DNA of 64,000 nucleotides from Mucilaginibacter sp. OK283 (lineage in GTDB: Bacteria; Bacteroidota; Bacteroidia; Sphingobacteriales; Sphingobacteriaceae), in the NCBI RefSeq assembly GCF_900110415.1, contig NZ_FODR01000004.1:124001-188000 (forward strand), read 5' to 3'. The position numbers were made by a program, and so were the translations under genes. This document shows positions 45,351-54,982 of this stretch, piece after piece; position 1 is the stretch's first letter, and every line of letters starts with the position of its first letter. Under the pieces are notes generated by a model. It saw nothing but the letters and a program-made list of their open reading frames with translations, did not search any database and was not told the DNA's origin.

Positions 45351-45643
45351 TGAACTTTGAGATCAGGTTTACCCCTGAAGCAGAAGAAACATTTCAAAGT
45401 ATAGTTGCCCAGCTCAGGACACGGTGGGGCAATGCTTACGTAAAAAAGTTTAAGTTTAAAGTAGCTGCTTCCCTGAAAACGCTTGCCGTTACACCTTATT
45501 TATACGCGGTTGCGGAGGAGCAGACACAAGTCAGAAAATGTGTGCTCCATAAGAACTGTTCCATGTTATACAGGATCTACGACCATACAGTGCTTATCAT
45601 CTGTTTTTGGGATAACCGGCAGGATCCTTTGCTGTTATCCTGA
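45350..45643 (+). CDS. ParE/RelE-superfamily toxin
   Basis: 97 aa. It has the RelE/ParE fold pattern: a helical N-terminal half (FTPEAEETFQSIVAQL, NAYVKKFKFKVAASLKTL) and a beta-rich end with RKCVLHKNCSMLYRIYDHTVLIICFWDNRQDP. Members block gyrase (ParE) or cut ribosome-bound mRNA (RelE); which applies is not clear. It stabilises the element by addiction. A terminator at 45668-45693 closes the cassette. Confidence 0.85.
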   Translation: MNFEIRFTPEAEETFQSIVAQLRTRWGNAYVKKFKFKVAASLKTLAVTPYLYAVAEEQTQVRKCVLHKNCSMLYRIYDHTVLIICFWDNRQDPLLLS

Positions 45644-45667
45644 TGCCCCTTATCTTAAATTATTCGT

Positions 45668-45693
45668 CCTGGCCATCAGCCGGGATTTTTTTT
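45668..45693 (+). terminator. Intrinsic terminator after the toxin gene
   Basis: CCTGGC (45668-45673) pairs with GCCGGG (45679-45684), with one G-U pair and a 5-nt loop, and is followed by eight T (45686-45693). It is 25 bp after the toxin stop and 41 bp before TraJ. Confidence 0.65.
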
Positions 45694-45733
45694 GCCCTTT
45701 GTTTCCGGGCAGGTTCACATTAATTAAAACTTT

Positions 45734-46888
45734 ATGAAAAAAATATCGCTGCTGGGCTTCCTGCTGTTTTTGGGAAGCGGATTTTGTTATGCCCAGGTTG
45801 CAGATCCGGATTATAAAAAATCAATTGAATATTTACAGGGCAATGGCGTTTACGAAGAAGGCATGATGGTCTTCCTTGCCGGGTTGAAAGATTCGATCTG
45901 GGCTCATTTTGACGTGTTTATCGTTGATGCCAAAGCATTGGCTGCTATCTTTATGATCATCTATTTCGCTATCAAATCTTATGAGATGATGGTCGGAGAT
46001 AAACGCATCGAGATCATGCCACTTATTCGGCCTTTTGGACTGGCGATGGTAATTATCTGGTGGGGAGCTTTCGCCAAAATGGTTGCCTTTCCTACAGCCC
46101 TCGTTGCACTCAAAACAGAGAGCATGTTCAAAAGTGAACAGAGCAATGTAGATAACCTGCGGTTCACCAGGGCTGACCTGATGATTAAAGTTGCCAATGC
46201 CTTGTATACATATCAGGCCCAAACCGAGGTTGCAGCAAAAGAGTCGGATACCTGGTATGGTAAAGCATGGGATTCGGTAACCAGTACGGTTAAGGAGGGG
46301 ATTTCTACTGTGGTTGCGCCTTTGCTCGAGCTAAAGAACAGGTTGCAGGTGGGGATGCAATTGCTCATGACGCAGTTGGTAGAGCTATTAGGTATCTGGA
46401 TATTACGGATCGCGGTCTATATTATCTTTATGATCCAGATCATTTATTCCAGTATCCTGATCATACTAGGGCCTTTTGCAGTAGCCGCCAGTATCCTTCC
46501 GGCATTCAGGGACAGCTTCAGTACCTGGGTGGCCCGCTTTATTTCGGTTAACCTGTATTCTGGCATCGCCTATCTCATTATGTACCTCTGTGCGCTAATG
46601 CAGAAATACGCGCTGACCTCGGAGATCAGTAAGTATAAGGAGTTGGTAGGGACAGACGGTACAAGTGGCAGCCTGGAAAAACTGGCCTGGTTTGCTGGGA
46701 ACGGGATACTTTCTTTTGGTACTGTAGTAATCGTTTTCCTGATCGGCGCGATCTGTATGTTCACCGTGCCAAGTATTTCTACCTGGATCATTTCTACCTC
46801 CGGTATCACTTCTGCCAGTTCCAGTTTTGGCCGTGGCGCTGCTACGGTAACCGGTCTTGCCCGAAAGGCGTCGGGCAGTTTTCTTTAA
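45734..46888 (+). CDS. traJ: TraJ, polytopic VirB6-like channel protein
   Basis: 384 aa. Signal peptide ending YAQ at about residue 20, then six or more membrane segments (e.g. ALAAIFMIIYFAI, LRIAVYIIFMIQIIYSSILIILGPFAVAASIL, in part). The segment LGPFAVAASILPAFRDSFSTWVARFISVNLY is strongly typical of CTnDOT TraJ (DUF3714). It forms the inner-membrane channel with TraG and TraK. A toxin-antitoxin cassette sits directly upstream, so transcription may come from read-through or a local promoter. Confidence 0.88.
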   Translation: MKKISLLGFLLFLGSGFCYAQVADPDYKKSIEYLQGNGVYEEGMMVFLAGLKDSIWAHFDVFIVDAKALAAIFMIIYFAIKSYEMMVGDKRIEIMPLIRPFGLAMVIIWWGAFAKMVAFPTALVALKTESMFKSEQSNVDNLRFTRADLMIKVANALYTYQAQTEVAAKESDTWYGKAWDSVTSTVKEGISTVVAPLLELKNRLQVGMQLLMTQLVELLGIWILRIAVYIIFMIQIIYSSILIILGPFAVAASILPAFRDSFSTWVARFISVNLYSGIAYLIMYLCALMQKYALTSEISKYKELVGTDGTSGSLEKLAWFAGNGILSFGTVVIVFLIGAICMFTVPSISTWIISTSGITSASSSFGRGAATVTGLARKASGSFL

Positions 46889-46907
46889 CATTTTTTAATC
46901 TCAATTT

Positions 46908-47522
46908 ATGATCATTAAAAATATCGAAGCCAAGATACGGCTGGCGACCTTCGTCGCCGCGGGTAGCTTTTTGACGGCCATCGTCATTTCACTGATTTGC
47001 TGTTCATACGCCTACAAACAGGTAGCTAATTCCGAAAAGAGTATTTATGTACTGAATAATAACGTCGCCTTACAAGCCAGTCAAACCGATATGGTGATGA
47101 ACCGCCCTGCGGAATACCGCTCGGTCATCGACCTGTTCCACGCCCTCTTCTTTTCCCTGACACCGGATGATAAGTTCATTGAGTACCAGATGAAAAAGGC
47201 GATGTACCTCATTGACGAATCCGGGGTCCAGCAGTACAATAACCTGAAAGAGAATGGTTATTTCAACTCCATCCTCTCCAGCAGTTCGGTACTTACCCTG
47301 CAAACGGATTCCATCTCCCTGGACATGCCCCGACATTATTTCAGGTTCTACGGGAAGATCAAGATCGACCGCAGGAGCTCAACCGTTGTCCGCTCGCTCA
47401 TTACCGAAGGGAACCTCAAGGATATCCGGCGGAGCGATAATAATTCACATGGTGTACTGATCACCAATTGGAAAACTTTAGAAAACAAGGATCTTGAAGA
47501 TGTTCAAAAAAATTCATTCTAA
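46908..47522 (+). CDS. traK: TraK, VirB8-like core protein
   Basis: 204 aa. One N-terminal membrane segment (LATFVAAGSFLTAIVISLICC) followed by a periplasmic domain with RPAEYRSVIDLFHALFFSLTPDD, a conserved TraK block. VirB8-like proteins nucleate assembly of the channel. It starts 20 bp after TraJ and overlaps the TraL start by 23 bp. Confidence 0.88.
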   Translation: MIIKNIEAKIRLATFVAAGSFLTAIVISLICCSYAYKQVANSEKSIYVLNNNVALQASQTDMVMNRPAEYRSVIDLFHALFFSLTPDDKFIEYQMKKAMYLIDESGVQQYNNLKENGYFNSILSSSSVLTLQTDSISLDMPRHYFRFYGKIKIDRRSSTVVRSLITEGNLKDIRRSDNNSHGVLITNWKTLENKDLEDVQKNSF

Positions 47523-47922
47523 CAGAACACCGGGTGTGACGGTATTCGGCGAAGTCAAAAAAGAGTTCAGTATTTACTTCGTTAAATTCGAAAAATGGTG
47601 CCAATCACTTGCAGATCGCTACCCGGAATTTCTCTTCCGGCTCATGATCTTACTGATGGCGGTTTCGCTTATTCTCTCCTTTACGGTGTTCAGGAATAAG
47701 GATACATCGTCAGAAGAAAAGATGGTTTCTGTAAAAAAAGTCCCTTTAAACACAGGCTTTGATCAGATCATCAACACAGGAACAGCATTGAAAACGACCA
47801 TTAGGTTAAAAGCAGAGGTAGATAGCCTGGCTGCTCAAAAGTCGTTAAGCCCTGCAGACAGCGTGCAACTTGAAAAAGACCTGGATCAACTGCGGGAAAT
47901 CAGTAAACAATTTAGCAAATAA
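47500..47922 (+). CDS. traL: TraL-like membrane protein
   Basis: 140 aa from ATG at 47500; a TTG six bases earlier is possible. One membrane segment near residues 48-66 (FRLMILLMAVSLILSFTVF), then a periplasmic part ending in a coiled helix (SVQLEKDLDQLREISKQFSK). Position between TraK and TraM identifies it as TraL, though sequence conservation of this family is low. Confidence 0.68.
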   Translation: MFKKIHSNRTPGVTVFGEVKKEFSIYFVKFEKWCQSLADRYPEFLFRLMILLMAVSLILSFTVFRNKDTSSEEKMVSVKKVPLNTGFDQIINTGTALKTTIRLKAEVDSLAAQKSLSPADSVQLEKDLDQLREISKQFSK

Positions 47923-47925
47923 GCC

Positions 47926-49119
47926 ATGAACATAGATTTTAAACAGCCCAAGTACATCGCGCCTTTGTTGCTGCTGCCATTTTTGTGCCTGTTCTTTTAT
48001 GTGTACCAAAGCAGCACTTCAAAAGAGGTTACTCAAAAACAACCGGTAGCCGGCCTCAATGCTACTGTGGCCGAGGTATCCGGCGATGTCAAGAAAAAAC
48101 AATTGTCGGATAAGCTGGATGCTTATCGTAATACTTACAAAGAGGCAGACGGTTACACCGCGGTAATACCGATACCGAAGGAACAAGCCGGGACAGCCAC
48201 CTTCGACAATAGCTACAGCGAAACGGAAAAACGAAAACTGGATTCTATAGACCGGGCGATGAAAATAAAATATGCAACCAACGTAGTTCAAAACCCTGTG
48301 GTCAATGAGCGGCATCATGTTGATCCCGGGGACCGGGCCATGGCTGAGGCCCTCAACGGTTTGACTCAAAGGCGTCAGCAAAACCTGGCTGAGGAACGGC
48401 AGAACAGCCATGCAGTAAAGGACGGGGATCCGATGGACCTGTTCAGGCAACAAATGTCCTATATGGACAGTATGAATAAAGCTAATGACCCAGCCTTTAA
48501 GACGGAAAAGCTAAAAAAGGAAGCTCTGGATAAGGCAGAACAATTGCACACAGCGCAGCATTATCTTAAAGTCAGTAAAACCGGCGAACCTGCCGCTGGG
48601 TTTAATACCGTTCTTCCCGAGCGTCATAACGACCCGATCAAAGCGATTATTGATGAAAACGTAACGGGTTATGCCGGTTCCCGTATCAGGATCAGGCTGT
48701 TGGACGATATCATGGCCGGGAAGGTTTCGGTCAAAAAGGGAACCTATCTCTATGCCTTGATCAACGGTTTTTCCGGACAGCGGGTAATATTGCTGGTTAC
48801 TTCCATTATGGTGGACAACCAGGTACTTCCGGTAAAACTGGAGATTTACGATCTGGACGGCATGCCCGGCCTGTATGTACCGGAATCAGCCTTTCGTGAT
48901 TTTACCAAAGATCTGGGTGGTAACTCCATGCAGGGAGTGAACTTAGATGGCAGTTCAGGATCGGGTAACCAGTTCCTGATGAGTTCAGCTAGCAAGATCT
49001 TCCAGTCTACATCGTCGGCGATTGCTGAAGCGATCAGGAAGAACAAAGCTAAATTGAAATACAATTCCTGCCTTTATTTAGTCGATAACGATGCGCTGCA
49101 AAACGCGCCTAAAAATTAA
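47926..49119 (+). CDS. traM: TraM, VirB10-like conjugation protein
   Basis: 397 aa. A membrane anchor near residues 12-30 (IAPLLLLPFLCLFFYVYQS), a long charged linker, and a C-terminal beta domain: YAGSRIRIRLLDDIMAGKVSVKKGTYLYALINGFSGQRV (in part) and YDLDGMPGLYVPESAFRDFTKDLG, both TraM hallmarks. It spans the periplasm like VirB10, joining inner and outer membrane parts. The next frame opens before its stop, but TraN really starts 4 bp after it. Confidence 0.92.
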   Translation: MNIDFKQPKYIAPLLLLPFLCLFFYVYQSSTSKEVTQKQPVAGLNATVAEVSGDVKKKQLSDKLDAYRNTYKEADGYTAVIPIPKEQAGTATFDNSYSETEKRKLDSIDRAMKIKYATNVVQNPVVNERHHVDPGDRAMAEALNGLTQRRQQNLAEERQNSHAVKDGDPMDLFRQQMSYMDSMNKANDPAFKTEKLKKEALDKAEQLHTAQHYLKVSKTGEPAAGFNTVLPERHNDPIKAIIDENVTGYAGSRIRIRLLDDIMAGKVSVKKGTYLYALINGFSGQRVILLVTSIMVDNQVLPVKLEIYDLDGMPGLYVPESAFRDFTKDLGGNSMQGVNLDGSSGSGNQFLMSSASKIFQSTSSAIAEAIRKNKAKLKYNSCLYLVDNDALQNAPKN

Positions 49120-49123
49120 TCCA

Positions 49124-49981
49124 ATGAAAAAAATATTCTTTTGTTTCCTCGCTGGCCTGCTGGTGGGAACGCATACCCATGCTCAGCAAACACAGCTGGC
49201 TGATGGTGTCAAAAAAACGCAACTGCCGGTTATTTACCTGCCGGTAAATGTATCAGTGCATTTTATTTCCCCGGAAGCTATCCAATACGTAGACATATCT
49301 GCAAAAGCTATTACAGGCGACCTGCCATTAAAAAACGTACTGCGTATTCGTTTGAACTCCGATACCACGGGGGAGAAGGGCGCTTTTGATGATGCGATCG
49401 TAACGATCACCGGTGAAAAATTTATTGCCCAGTACCGGGTAGTGAAGGCCGATGCCATTACAACGCGGGATGCGGTAACTGATGTCGAAATCCTGCCATC
49501 CATGACCAGACCATTGGATATCTCTGGTATAGGTTTATCAGAAAATCAGCTCAGGACTATTGCGCTAAGGCTGGCGACGAGAGAAAATAGCCACCCGGTC
49601 ACGGCCAACAAAGCTTTCGGCATTAAGGGAACGGTCAATAACTTGTATTCTTTCGGCGATTACTTATTCCTGGATCTCGGATACCGGAATAAAACAAATC
49701 TCAGCTATGCTATTGATGAGTTTCGTTTTAAGGTCGATGATAAAAAGATCACCAAAGCCTCCAATGTGCAATCCCTCGAGATCAGGCCGGAATGTGTTTT
49801 GTTTAATACAGGAAGTTTTAAACGGAATTACCGGAATATCTTCGTGTTCAAAAAGATGAGTTTTCCCGGCAATAAGGTACTGCATATAGAGCTCAGTGAA
49901 AAACAGCTATCCGGGCGTGTGATCGCCCTTGCCCTATCTTATCAGGACATCCTCGACGCTGACGTCGTACCATCCAATTAA
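49124..49981 (+). CDS. traN: TraN (DUF4138), VirB9-like protein
   Basis: 285 aa from ATG at 49124, which begins a clear signal peptide (MKKIFFCFLAGLLVGTHTHA). The body is beta-rich: VIYLPVNVSVHFISPEAIQYVDIS, then FIAQYRVV, and FGIKGTVNNLYSFGDYLFLDLGYRNKTNLSY, typical of DUF4138/TraN. It is the outer-membrane side component comparable to VirB9. Coupling protein follows after 59 bp. Confidence 0.88.
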   Translation: MKKIFFCFLAGLLVGTHTHAQQTQLADGVKKTQLPVIYLPVNVSVHFISPEAIQYVDISAKAITGDLPLKNVLRIRLNSDTTGEKGAFDDAIVTITGEKFIAQYRVVKADAITTRDAVTDVEILPSMTRPLDISGIGLSENQLRTIALRLATRENSHPVTANKAFGIKGTVNNLYSFGDYLFLDLGYRNKTNLSYAIDEFRFKVDDKKITKASNVQSLEIRPECVLFNTGSFKRNYRNIFVFKKMSFPGNKVLHIELSEKQLSGRVIALALSYQDILDADVVPSN

Positions 49982-50040
49982 ATTTTACCCGCCTTAGCAC
50001 GATTGTCTATTTAATTGCTGCTATTCAATGCCAAATCTTT

Positions 50041-52053
50041 ATGGAAGAAACACATGAGATGCAAAAGCTGCACGGCTTTATGCAATGCCTTATTTATTTG
50101 TCTATTGCGCTGGAGGTGGCTGTGTTCGTTTACATTGGGGCACCCTTCTGGAGTGTTTTCTCCACTCCGCTAATCAAAATTGCGTCTATTGTCATTTACA
50201 GGCAGCTAATCTTTAGTAAGCTGGCGACCTTGCTACTGATCTGCCTGGTTAGTATCGGAACCCTTTCCAAAAAGAAGCTGGACCTCGATCCGAAAAAACA
50301 TATCCTGTACCCCTTGGCGTTGGGCTTGCTGTTATTCTTTGGCAGTATTGCCTGTTATAATCGCCCATCAGGTTTGGCTTTTGATTATACGAGCTGGTTC
50401 AATCTGACCTATATCATCTGTTCTTTTATCGGAGCCATGATGACAAGTGTGGCTATGGACAATGTTTCCAAAATGATCCGGTCGGGCCTGGGTAAGGATA
50501 TCTGGAATGTTGAGGGGGAAAGTTTTATGCAGTCGGTCAACCTGGTCGATACGCCGTATTCAGTCAATATTCCGATGCGTTTTTATTACAGCGGAAAGGT
50601 GAGAAAAGGCTGGATCAATATTGTCAATCCCTTTAGGGGGACGATCCTGATCGGAACGCCAGGCTCTGGTAAATCATTTGGTGTGGTCAACCCTTTTATC
50701 AGGCAAATGATCGCCAAGGGTTTTTGTACCTGTATTTATGACTTTAAGTTTCCCGACCTGGCCCGGATCGCTTATTACCATTATCTTTTGGCCAAGCAGG
50801 CAGGGAAATGCCTTACGCACCAGTTTCATGTCGTCAACCTCACCGATGTGGAAAAGAGCAGGAGGATCAATCCCTGGAAAAGTGACTACCTGCAAACATT
50901 GGCAGATGCGGCTGAAGCCGCTGAAGGCCTGGTGGAAGCTATGAAGAAGGGGGACAGGTCAGGTGGAAGCGATCAGTTTTTCACCCAATCCGCCATTAAC
51001 TTTCTTTCGGCCTGTGTATATTTCTTTAGCAAATACACTAAAGGCCGCTACGCCAGTTTCCCGCACGTACTGGCCTTCCTGAACCAGTCTTATGACGATA
51101 TTTTTGATACCCTGTTCACAGAGCCGGAACTCCACCCTTTATTGTCCCCTTTCAGGTCTGCCTGGCTATCCAAAGCCTATCCGCAACTGGAAGGTCAGAT
51201 CGGAACATTGAAGATATTTATTAGTCGCCTGGCGACGAAAGAGACCTTCTGGGTGTTTTCAGGTGATGATTTCAATCTTAAAATATCGGATCCGGACAGC
51301 CCCGGTATGTTGATCCTTGCTAACGATCCCAATACCCAGAGCATCAACGCTGCCAGCTATTCTGTCGTTATGAACAGGTTGACAAAGCTGGTTAACAGCA
51401 AGGGAAACCTGCCTTCCGCATTAATTATCGACGAGATACCGACCCTGTTTATTAATAAAGTAGAGAACCTGATAGCTACCGCACGGTCCAACAAGGTTGC
51501 TATTCTGATGGGGCTACAGGAGTTACCCCAGTTCAACCAGCAATATGGGAAGGATACAGCGGCCACTATCATATCAGTCGTCGGTAACGTGATGGCGGGA
51601 TCAGTAAGAAGTAAAGAAACCCTCGAATGGCTTGAACGTCTGTTTGGTAAAAATAAACAGGTCGGTGAGGGCCTTTCTATAGATCGTAACAAGACTTCTA
51701 CTTCCCTGAACGAAAAGCTCGAACCGCTGATCCCCGCTGGTAAGATGGCCTCGCTGAACACCGGCGAAATGGTAGGGTTGATCGCGGCTGATGTACAGGA
51801 AACCTTCAGCGGGAAATTCGAAACATCTGCTATCAATTGTCGTGTCAGCCTGGATATGGAAGGCATTAAAAAGGAAGAAGCGGGGTACCGGGACCTGCCG
51901 GTTTATTATGATTTCGGCGATCAAAAAGAAAATGTCCTTCGGGAGAACTTTATGAGGATCAACCGGGAGGTTGAATTGGTGATCAGGGAGGTAAATAACA
52001 GGACTCCCAGGCGATCTATGCCCAAAGCGAGCATGCGGGGTACTGCTGCTTAG
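50041..52053 (+). CDS. Type IV coupling protein (VirD4/TraD-like; MobC in CTnDOT naming)
   Basis: 670 aa. Several N-terminal membrane segments (residues about 15-140), then a RecA-like motor: Walker A GTPGSGKS at 205-212 and Walker B ALIIDEIPTLF near residue 460, with LQELPQFNQQYGKD following. Such proteins recognise the relaxase-DNA complex and pump it into the secretion channel. It is the last gene of the tight tra operon. It is naturally paired with the MOBP-like relaxase at 36210. Confidence 0.92.
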   Translation: MEETHEMQKLHGFMQCLIYLSIALEVAVFVYIGAPFWSVFSTPLIKIASIVIYRQLIFSKLATLLLICLVSIGTLSKKKLDLDPKKHILYPLALGLLLFFGSIACYNRPSGLAFDYTSWFNLTYIICSFIGAMMTSVAMDNVSKMIRSGLGKDIWNVEGESFMQSVNLVDTPYSVNIPMRFYYSGKVRKGWINIVNPFRGTILIGTPGSGKSFGVVNPFIRQMIAKGFCTCIYDFKFPDLARIAYYHYLLAKQAGKCLTHQFHVVNLTDVEKSRRINPWKSDYLQTLADAAEAAEGLVEAMKKGDRSGGSDQFFTQSAINFLSACVYFFSKYTKGRYASFPHVLAFLNQSYDDIFDTLFTEPELHPLLSPFRSAWLSKAYPQLEGQIGTLKIFISRLATKETFWVFSGDDFNLKISDPDSPGMLILANDPNTQSINAASYSVVMNRLTKLVNSKGNLPSALIIDEIPTLFINKVENLIATARSNKVAILMGLQELPQFNQQYGKDTAATIISVVGNVMAGSVRSKETLEWLERLFGKNKQVGEGLSIDRNKTSTSLNEKLEPLIPAGKMASLNTGEMVGLIAADVQETFSGKFETSAINCRVSLDMEGIKKEEAGYRDLPVYYDFGDQKENVLRENFMRINREVELVIREVNNRTPRRSMPKASMRGTAA

Positions 52054-52096
52054 TTGCGGTTTTTTATAATCTATAATCTTTATTAAAACAATTGAC

Positions 52097-52534
52097 ATGA
52101 AGGATGAACTAACAGGCACCCTCGTTTTGGTGCATCCCGATTTGGCCGCAGACCCGGCCAATAAACAGAACCAGATCGGAATTATTACAGACTATGACCT
52201 GGTTAAAGATGATGTATATGTCAGTTTTGGCAAAGGAGAACAGGCTTTGTATAGCAGTGACGCCCTGCTGGTCATGAAATCGGAAAACGACGTCTATTCA
52301 GCACTGATGGAGAACCGGCCGAATTTACAGGCTTCCGACTTTAAAACACTTTTTCAGGCCAACCTGATGCAACAATACGGGCATTCCGGGCAGCTTAAGG
52401 ACGCAATGGAACTGTTACAGCAGAATCCGGTGCTGCGCGAGCTCGGAATGGTAAGCCTGGAGGAAAAGTTGGGCATCGTTAAAACGGAAAGTGTCGATCT
52501 CAGCCAGTTTCGCCCGCCTCAAATGGAACGATAA
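52097..52534 (+). CDS. Conserved-looking element protein, unknown function
   Basis: 145 aa, soluble. The first 60 residues look like a small beta-barrel (GTLVLVHPDLAADP…IGIITDYDLVKDDVYVSFGKGEQALYSSDAL), and the rest is helical. It precedes the M23 peptidase gene by 4 bp. No function can be assigned. Confidence 0.6.
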   Translation: MKDELTGTLVLVHPDLAADPANKQNQIGIITDYDLVKDDVYVSFGKGEQALYSSDALLVMKSENDVYSALMENRPNLQASDFKTLFQANLMQQYGHSGQLKDAMELLQQNPVLRELGMVSLEEKLGIVKTESVDLSQFRPPQMER

Positions 52535-52538
52535 ACCG

Positions 52539-52988
52539 ATGGCTTTCCTAACACGAATTTCAATGCTGATCGGCATGGCTGTGCTTCCGCTCCGCCACAT
52601 TCAGCTTACTTCTGGATTTGGTTACCGGTATCATCCGTTAACAGGTCGCTATGCCCTACATGAAGGTATTGATCTCGCTGCCAGGCATGATACGGTGTTT
52701 GCCATCCTGGCTGGCAGGGTTCAAAAAGAGGGATATCATGCTTTATCAGGAGTATATATCCGCCTCGATCATGGGCAGTGTCAAAGTGCCTATGGTCATC
52801 TTTCCAGGCTGTTCGTCCTGCCAGGAGACTCGGTGAAAGCAGGCGAGCCGATCGCAATTTCTGGTGCTACCGGAAAGGTGACCGGTGAACACCTGCATTT
52901 CAGCATCCAGTTTAAAAATCATTTTATTAACCCGCTGGCATTTTTATATGCCATCATATTAAAACCAACAGATCATGAGCAATTTTAA
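52539..52988 (+). CDS. M23 family metallopeptidase (peptidoglycan hydrolase of the transfer system)
   Basis: 149 aa from ATG at 52539; the frame is open to 52491 but that part is read through the upstream gene. A short hydrophobic N-terminus precedes SGFGYRYHPLTGRYALHEGIDLAA (first His and Asp ligands), YGHLS and GEHLHFSI (the HxH ligands). These are the zinc ligands of LytM/M23 endopeptidases, which open peptidoglycan for the channel. Only 450 bp, so a minimal catalytic domain. It overlaps the ArdC-like gene by 14 bp. Confidence 0.85.
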   Translation: MAFLTRISMLIGMAVLPLRHIQLTSGFGYRYHPLTGRYALHEGIDLAARHDTVFAILAGRVQKEGYHALSGVYIRLDHGQCQSAYGHLSRLFVLPGDSVKAGEPIAISGATGKVTGEHLHFSIQFKNHFINPLAFLYAIILKPTDHEQF

Positions 52989-54177
52989 ACCACTTCATGA
53001 ACAGATCGCAGAAAAGCTGATCGCCGAATTGAAAGCCGGTACGTCTCCTTTTCAGAAACCCTGGACAGATGACAACTCCGCAGGTTACATTGTTCCTGTA
53101 AATCCAACAACAGGGAAGAATTATCGCGGAATGAACGCATTATGGCTCGGCATGCAGAACAGGGAAGATCCCCGATGGATGACGCTGAAACAGGCCTCCT
53201 ATAATAATTGGACCGTCGAGAAAGGAGCCAAGGCTACCCTGATCAATTTTGTCAAGCATACGGACATCAGACCTGTTCTGGATGAAAAGAACGAGCCTGT
53301 TTTAAACGAAAACGGTAAGCCAAAAACAGAGATGGTCAGGCTTGAAAAAACCGTCATCACCAACGCATGGGTGTTCAATGCCGAGCAGATCAATGGCATA
53401 CCCGAATGGAAAGCAGCCCGCGAAGAGATGCTGGCCGGGCAGACCTGGTCACCTTTGGAAAGGGCTGAGCAACTGGTTGCCGCAAGCCAGGCTATTATTA
53501 AACATGGTGGCAATGCGGCTTATTATAACCCTGGCAAAGACCATATTAAATTGCCAGCACAAAAACAATTCGACAGTGCCGCGAAATATTATGCGACCCT
53601 GCTTCATGAACTGGGCCATTGGTCAGGACATGAAAGCAGGCTTAACCGGGATATGGGCGGAAAATACGGTACGGGGGCTTATGCTAAAGAAGAACTCAGG
53701 GCTGAGATCGCTTCTTTAATGATCGGGAGCGAATTGAATATCGGCCATAATTTCGGTCAGCATGCCGCTTATGTGGAAAGCTGGATCCGGGTTTTACAGG
53801 ATGACCCCACCGAGTTGTTTAAAGCATCAGCTGACGCCCAGAAGATTGCTGATTATGTCCTTAATATCGACAGGCAGCAGGAAATTAAACAGGACATGCA
53901 GCACAGTTCCAATCCTAAAGGACTAAACAAGGATGACGTTATTTCCTACAATGAAACGGAATACAAGGTGCTGGCTATTCTTAAAGGTAAAACCGCGCAG
54001 TTGGAAGACCTGGGATCTGGTAAGAAATTTAAGGTAGGCCCGAAGGATGCGTTGTACACGTCGCTGATCAATGCGAGAAACAATACAGAACAGGCCATTG
54101 AACGTCATCCGGTAGTTGAAGAACGGGCGCTGGCGGAAGAAAAACACACGGAAACTACTTATTCCATAGAAAGATAA
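52975..54177 (+). CDS. ArdC-like antirestriction protein (ssDNA-binding domain plus zincin)
   Basis: 400 aa. N-terminal ArdC domain (residues 1-140): EQIAEKLIAELKAGTSPFQKPW, then KNYRGMNALWLG and ASYNNWTVEKGAKAT. A zincin metallopeptidase domain follows with HELGHWSGH (H211, E212, H215). ArdC of plasmids binds single-stranded DNA and protects incoming DNA from restriction in the new host. The last 90 residues (…LNKDDVISYNETEYKVL…) form an added beta domain. Upstream M23 overlap and downstream spacing of 10 bp suggest one leading-region transcript. Confidence 0.88.
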   Translation: MSNFKPLHEQIAEKLIAELKAGTSPFQKPWTDDNSAGYIVPVNPTTGKNYRGMNALWLGMQNREDPRWMTLKQASYNNWTVEKGAKATLINFVKHTDIRPVLDEKNEPVLNENGKPKTEMVRLEKTVITNAWVFNAEQINGIPEWKAAREEMLAGQTWSPLERAEQLVAASQAIIKHGGNAAYYNPGKDHIKLPAQKQFDSAAKYYATLLHELGHWSGHESRLNRDMGGKYGTGAYAKEELRAEIASLMIGSELNIGHNFGQHAAYVESWIRVLQDDPTELFKASADAQKIADYVLNIDRQQEIKQDMQHSSNPKGLNKDDVISYNETEYKVLAILKGKTAQLEDLGSGKKFKVGPKDALYTSLINARNNTEQAIERHPVVEERALAEEKHTETTYSIER

Positions 54178-54187
54178 AATCATCGTA

Positions 54188-54982
54188 ATGGTACAAAAAA
54201 TTTATAAGGATCAGGATCTGCCAATGGGAGATCTTGGTCAGATTGGCCTGGCTGAAAATGGAAGGTTGATATTGGATGAAAGTGATCTGCAGGCATTGCT
54301 GTCAGGAAGCAGGACTGGAATGCTTAAACTCCAGAATATAACGGCTGATGGGGCAACTATTGATTCCCTTGATGCCAAATTATCACTCAGACAAAATGAT
54401 AGGGGAAGCCTGGATTTGCTCGTACACCCGGTTTACCGAGAGGCCAGTTATCCAGAATATCTGACAGACTCGGAAGCTGAATCGTTGGAAAAGGGAGCGG
54501 AGGTGAACCTGGAAAAGATCATTAATGACCATGGTGTCAAAAAAGAGGTGCTGGTCGAGTTCGATAAGGAGACAAGGGAGTTTATTATAACGGATACAGA
54601 AAAGGTACTTGTACCGGATATGGTCAATAATGAATACCTGTCTCTCGAACAAAAGGAACGATACCGTAAAGGCAAAGAAGTAGAACTCTCCGACGGTACC
54701 CGGTTCCAGTACGCCGGTGGAGATGCAAGGGGAGTACGCGCCAATAAACTGGCGCTTATCGCCTCGGTCATCGTTGATGGCGGCATGTCCTACCTGCTTT
54801 ATAAAGGACTAAACGCGATGTTTGGTCAAAAGCATGACCCGCAAAAAGCAGATGTTTATAGTAAAGGATATTACCAGGCCCTGGAAGATATGATAAAGAA
54901 GAACGAAACGGAAAGGCCTGCGAATCGCCGGAATGAAAGTGAACAAATCCGCGCCTATACCAGATCGGGTTATTCCAGGTAA
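54188..54982 (+). CDS. DUF4099/DUF3945-like element protein
   Basis: 264 aa. The block LSLEQKERYRKGKEVELSDGTRFQYA near residue 155 is the repeat typical of DUF3945, and the earlier ESLEKGAEVNLEKIINDHG resembles it. One hydrophobic patch (ANKLALIASVIVDGGMSYLLY) lies near residue 200, and the tail is charged. The function in conjugative elements is not known. Its stop overlaps the next start by one base. Confidence 0.68.
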   Translation: MVQKIYKDQDLPMGDLGQIGLAENGRLILDESDLQALLSGSRTGMLKLQNITADGATIDSLDAKLSLRQNDRGSLDLLVHPVYREASYPEYLTDSEAESLEKGAEVNLEKIINDHGVKKEVLVEFDKETREFIITDTEKVLVPDMVNNEYLSLEQKERYRKGKEVELSDGTRFQYAGGDARGVRANKLALIASVIVDGGMSYLLYKGLNAMFGQKHDPQKADVYSKGYYQALEDMIKKNETERPANRRNESEQIRAYTRSGYSR

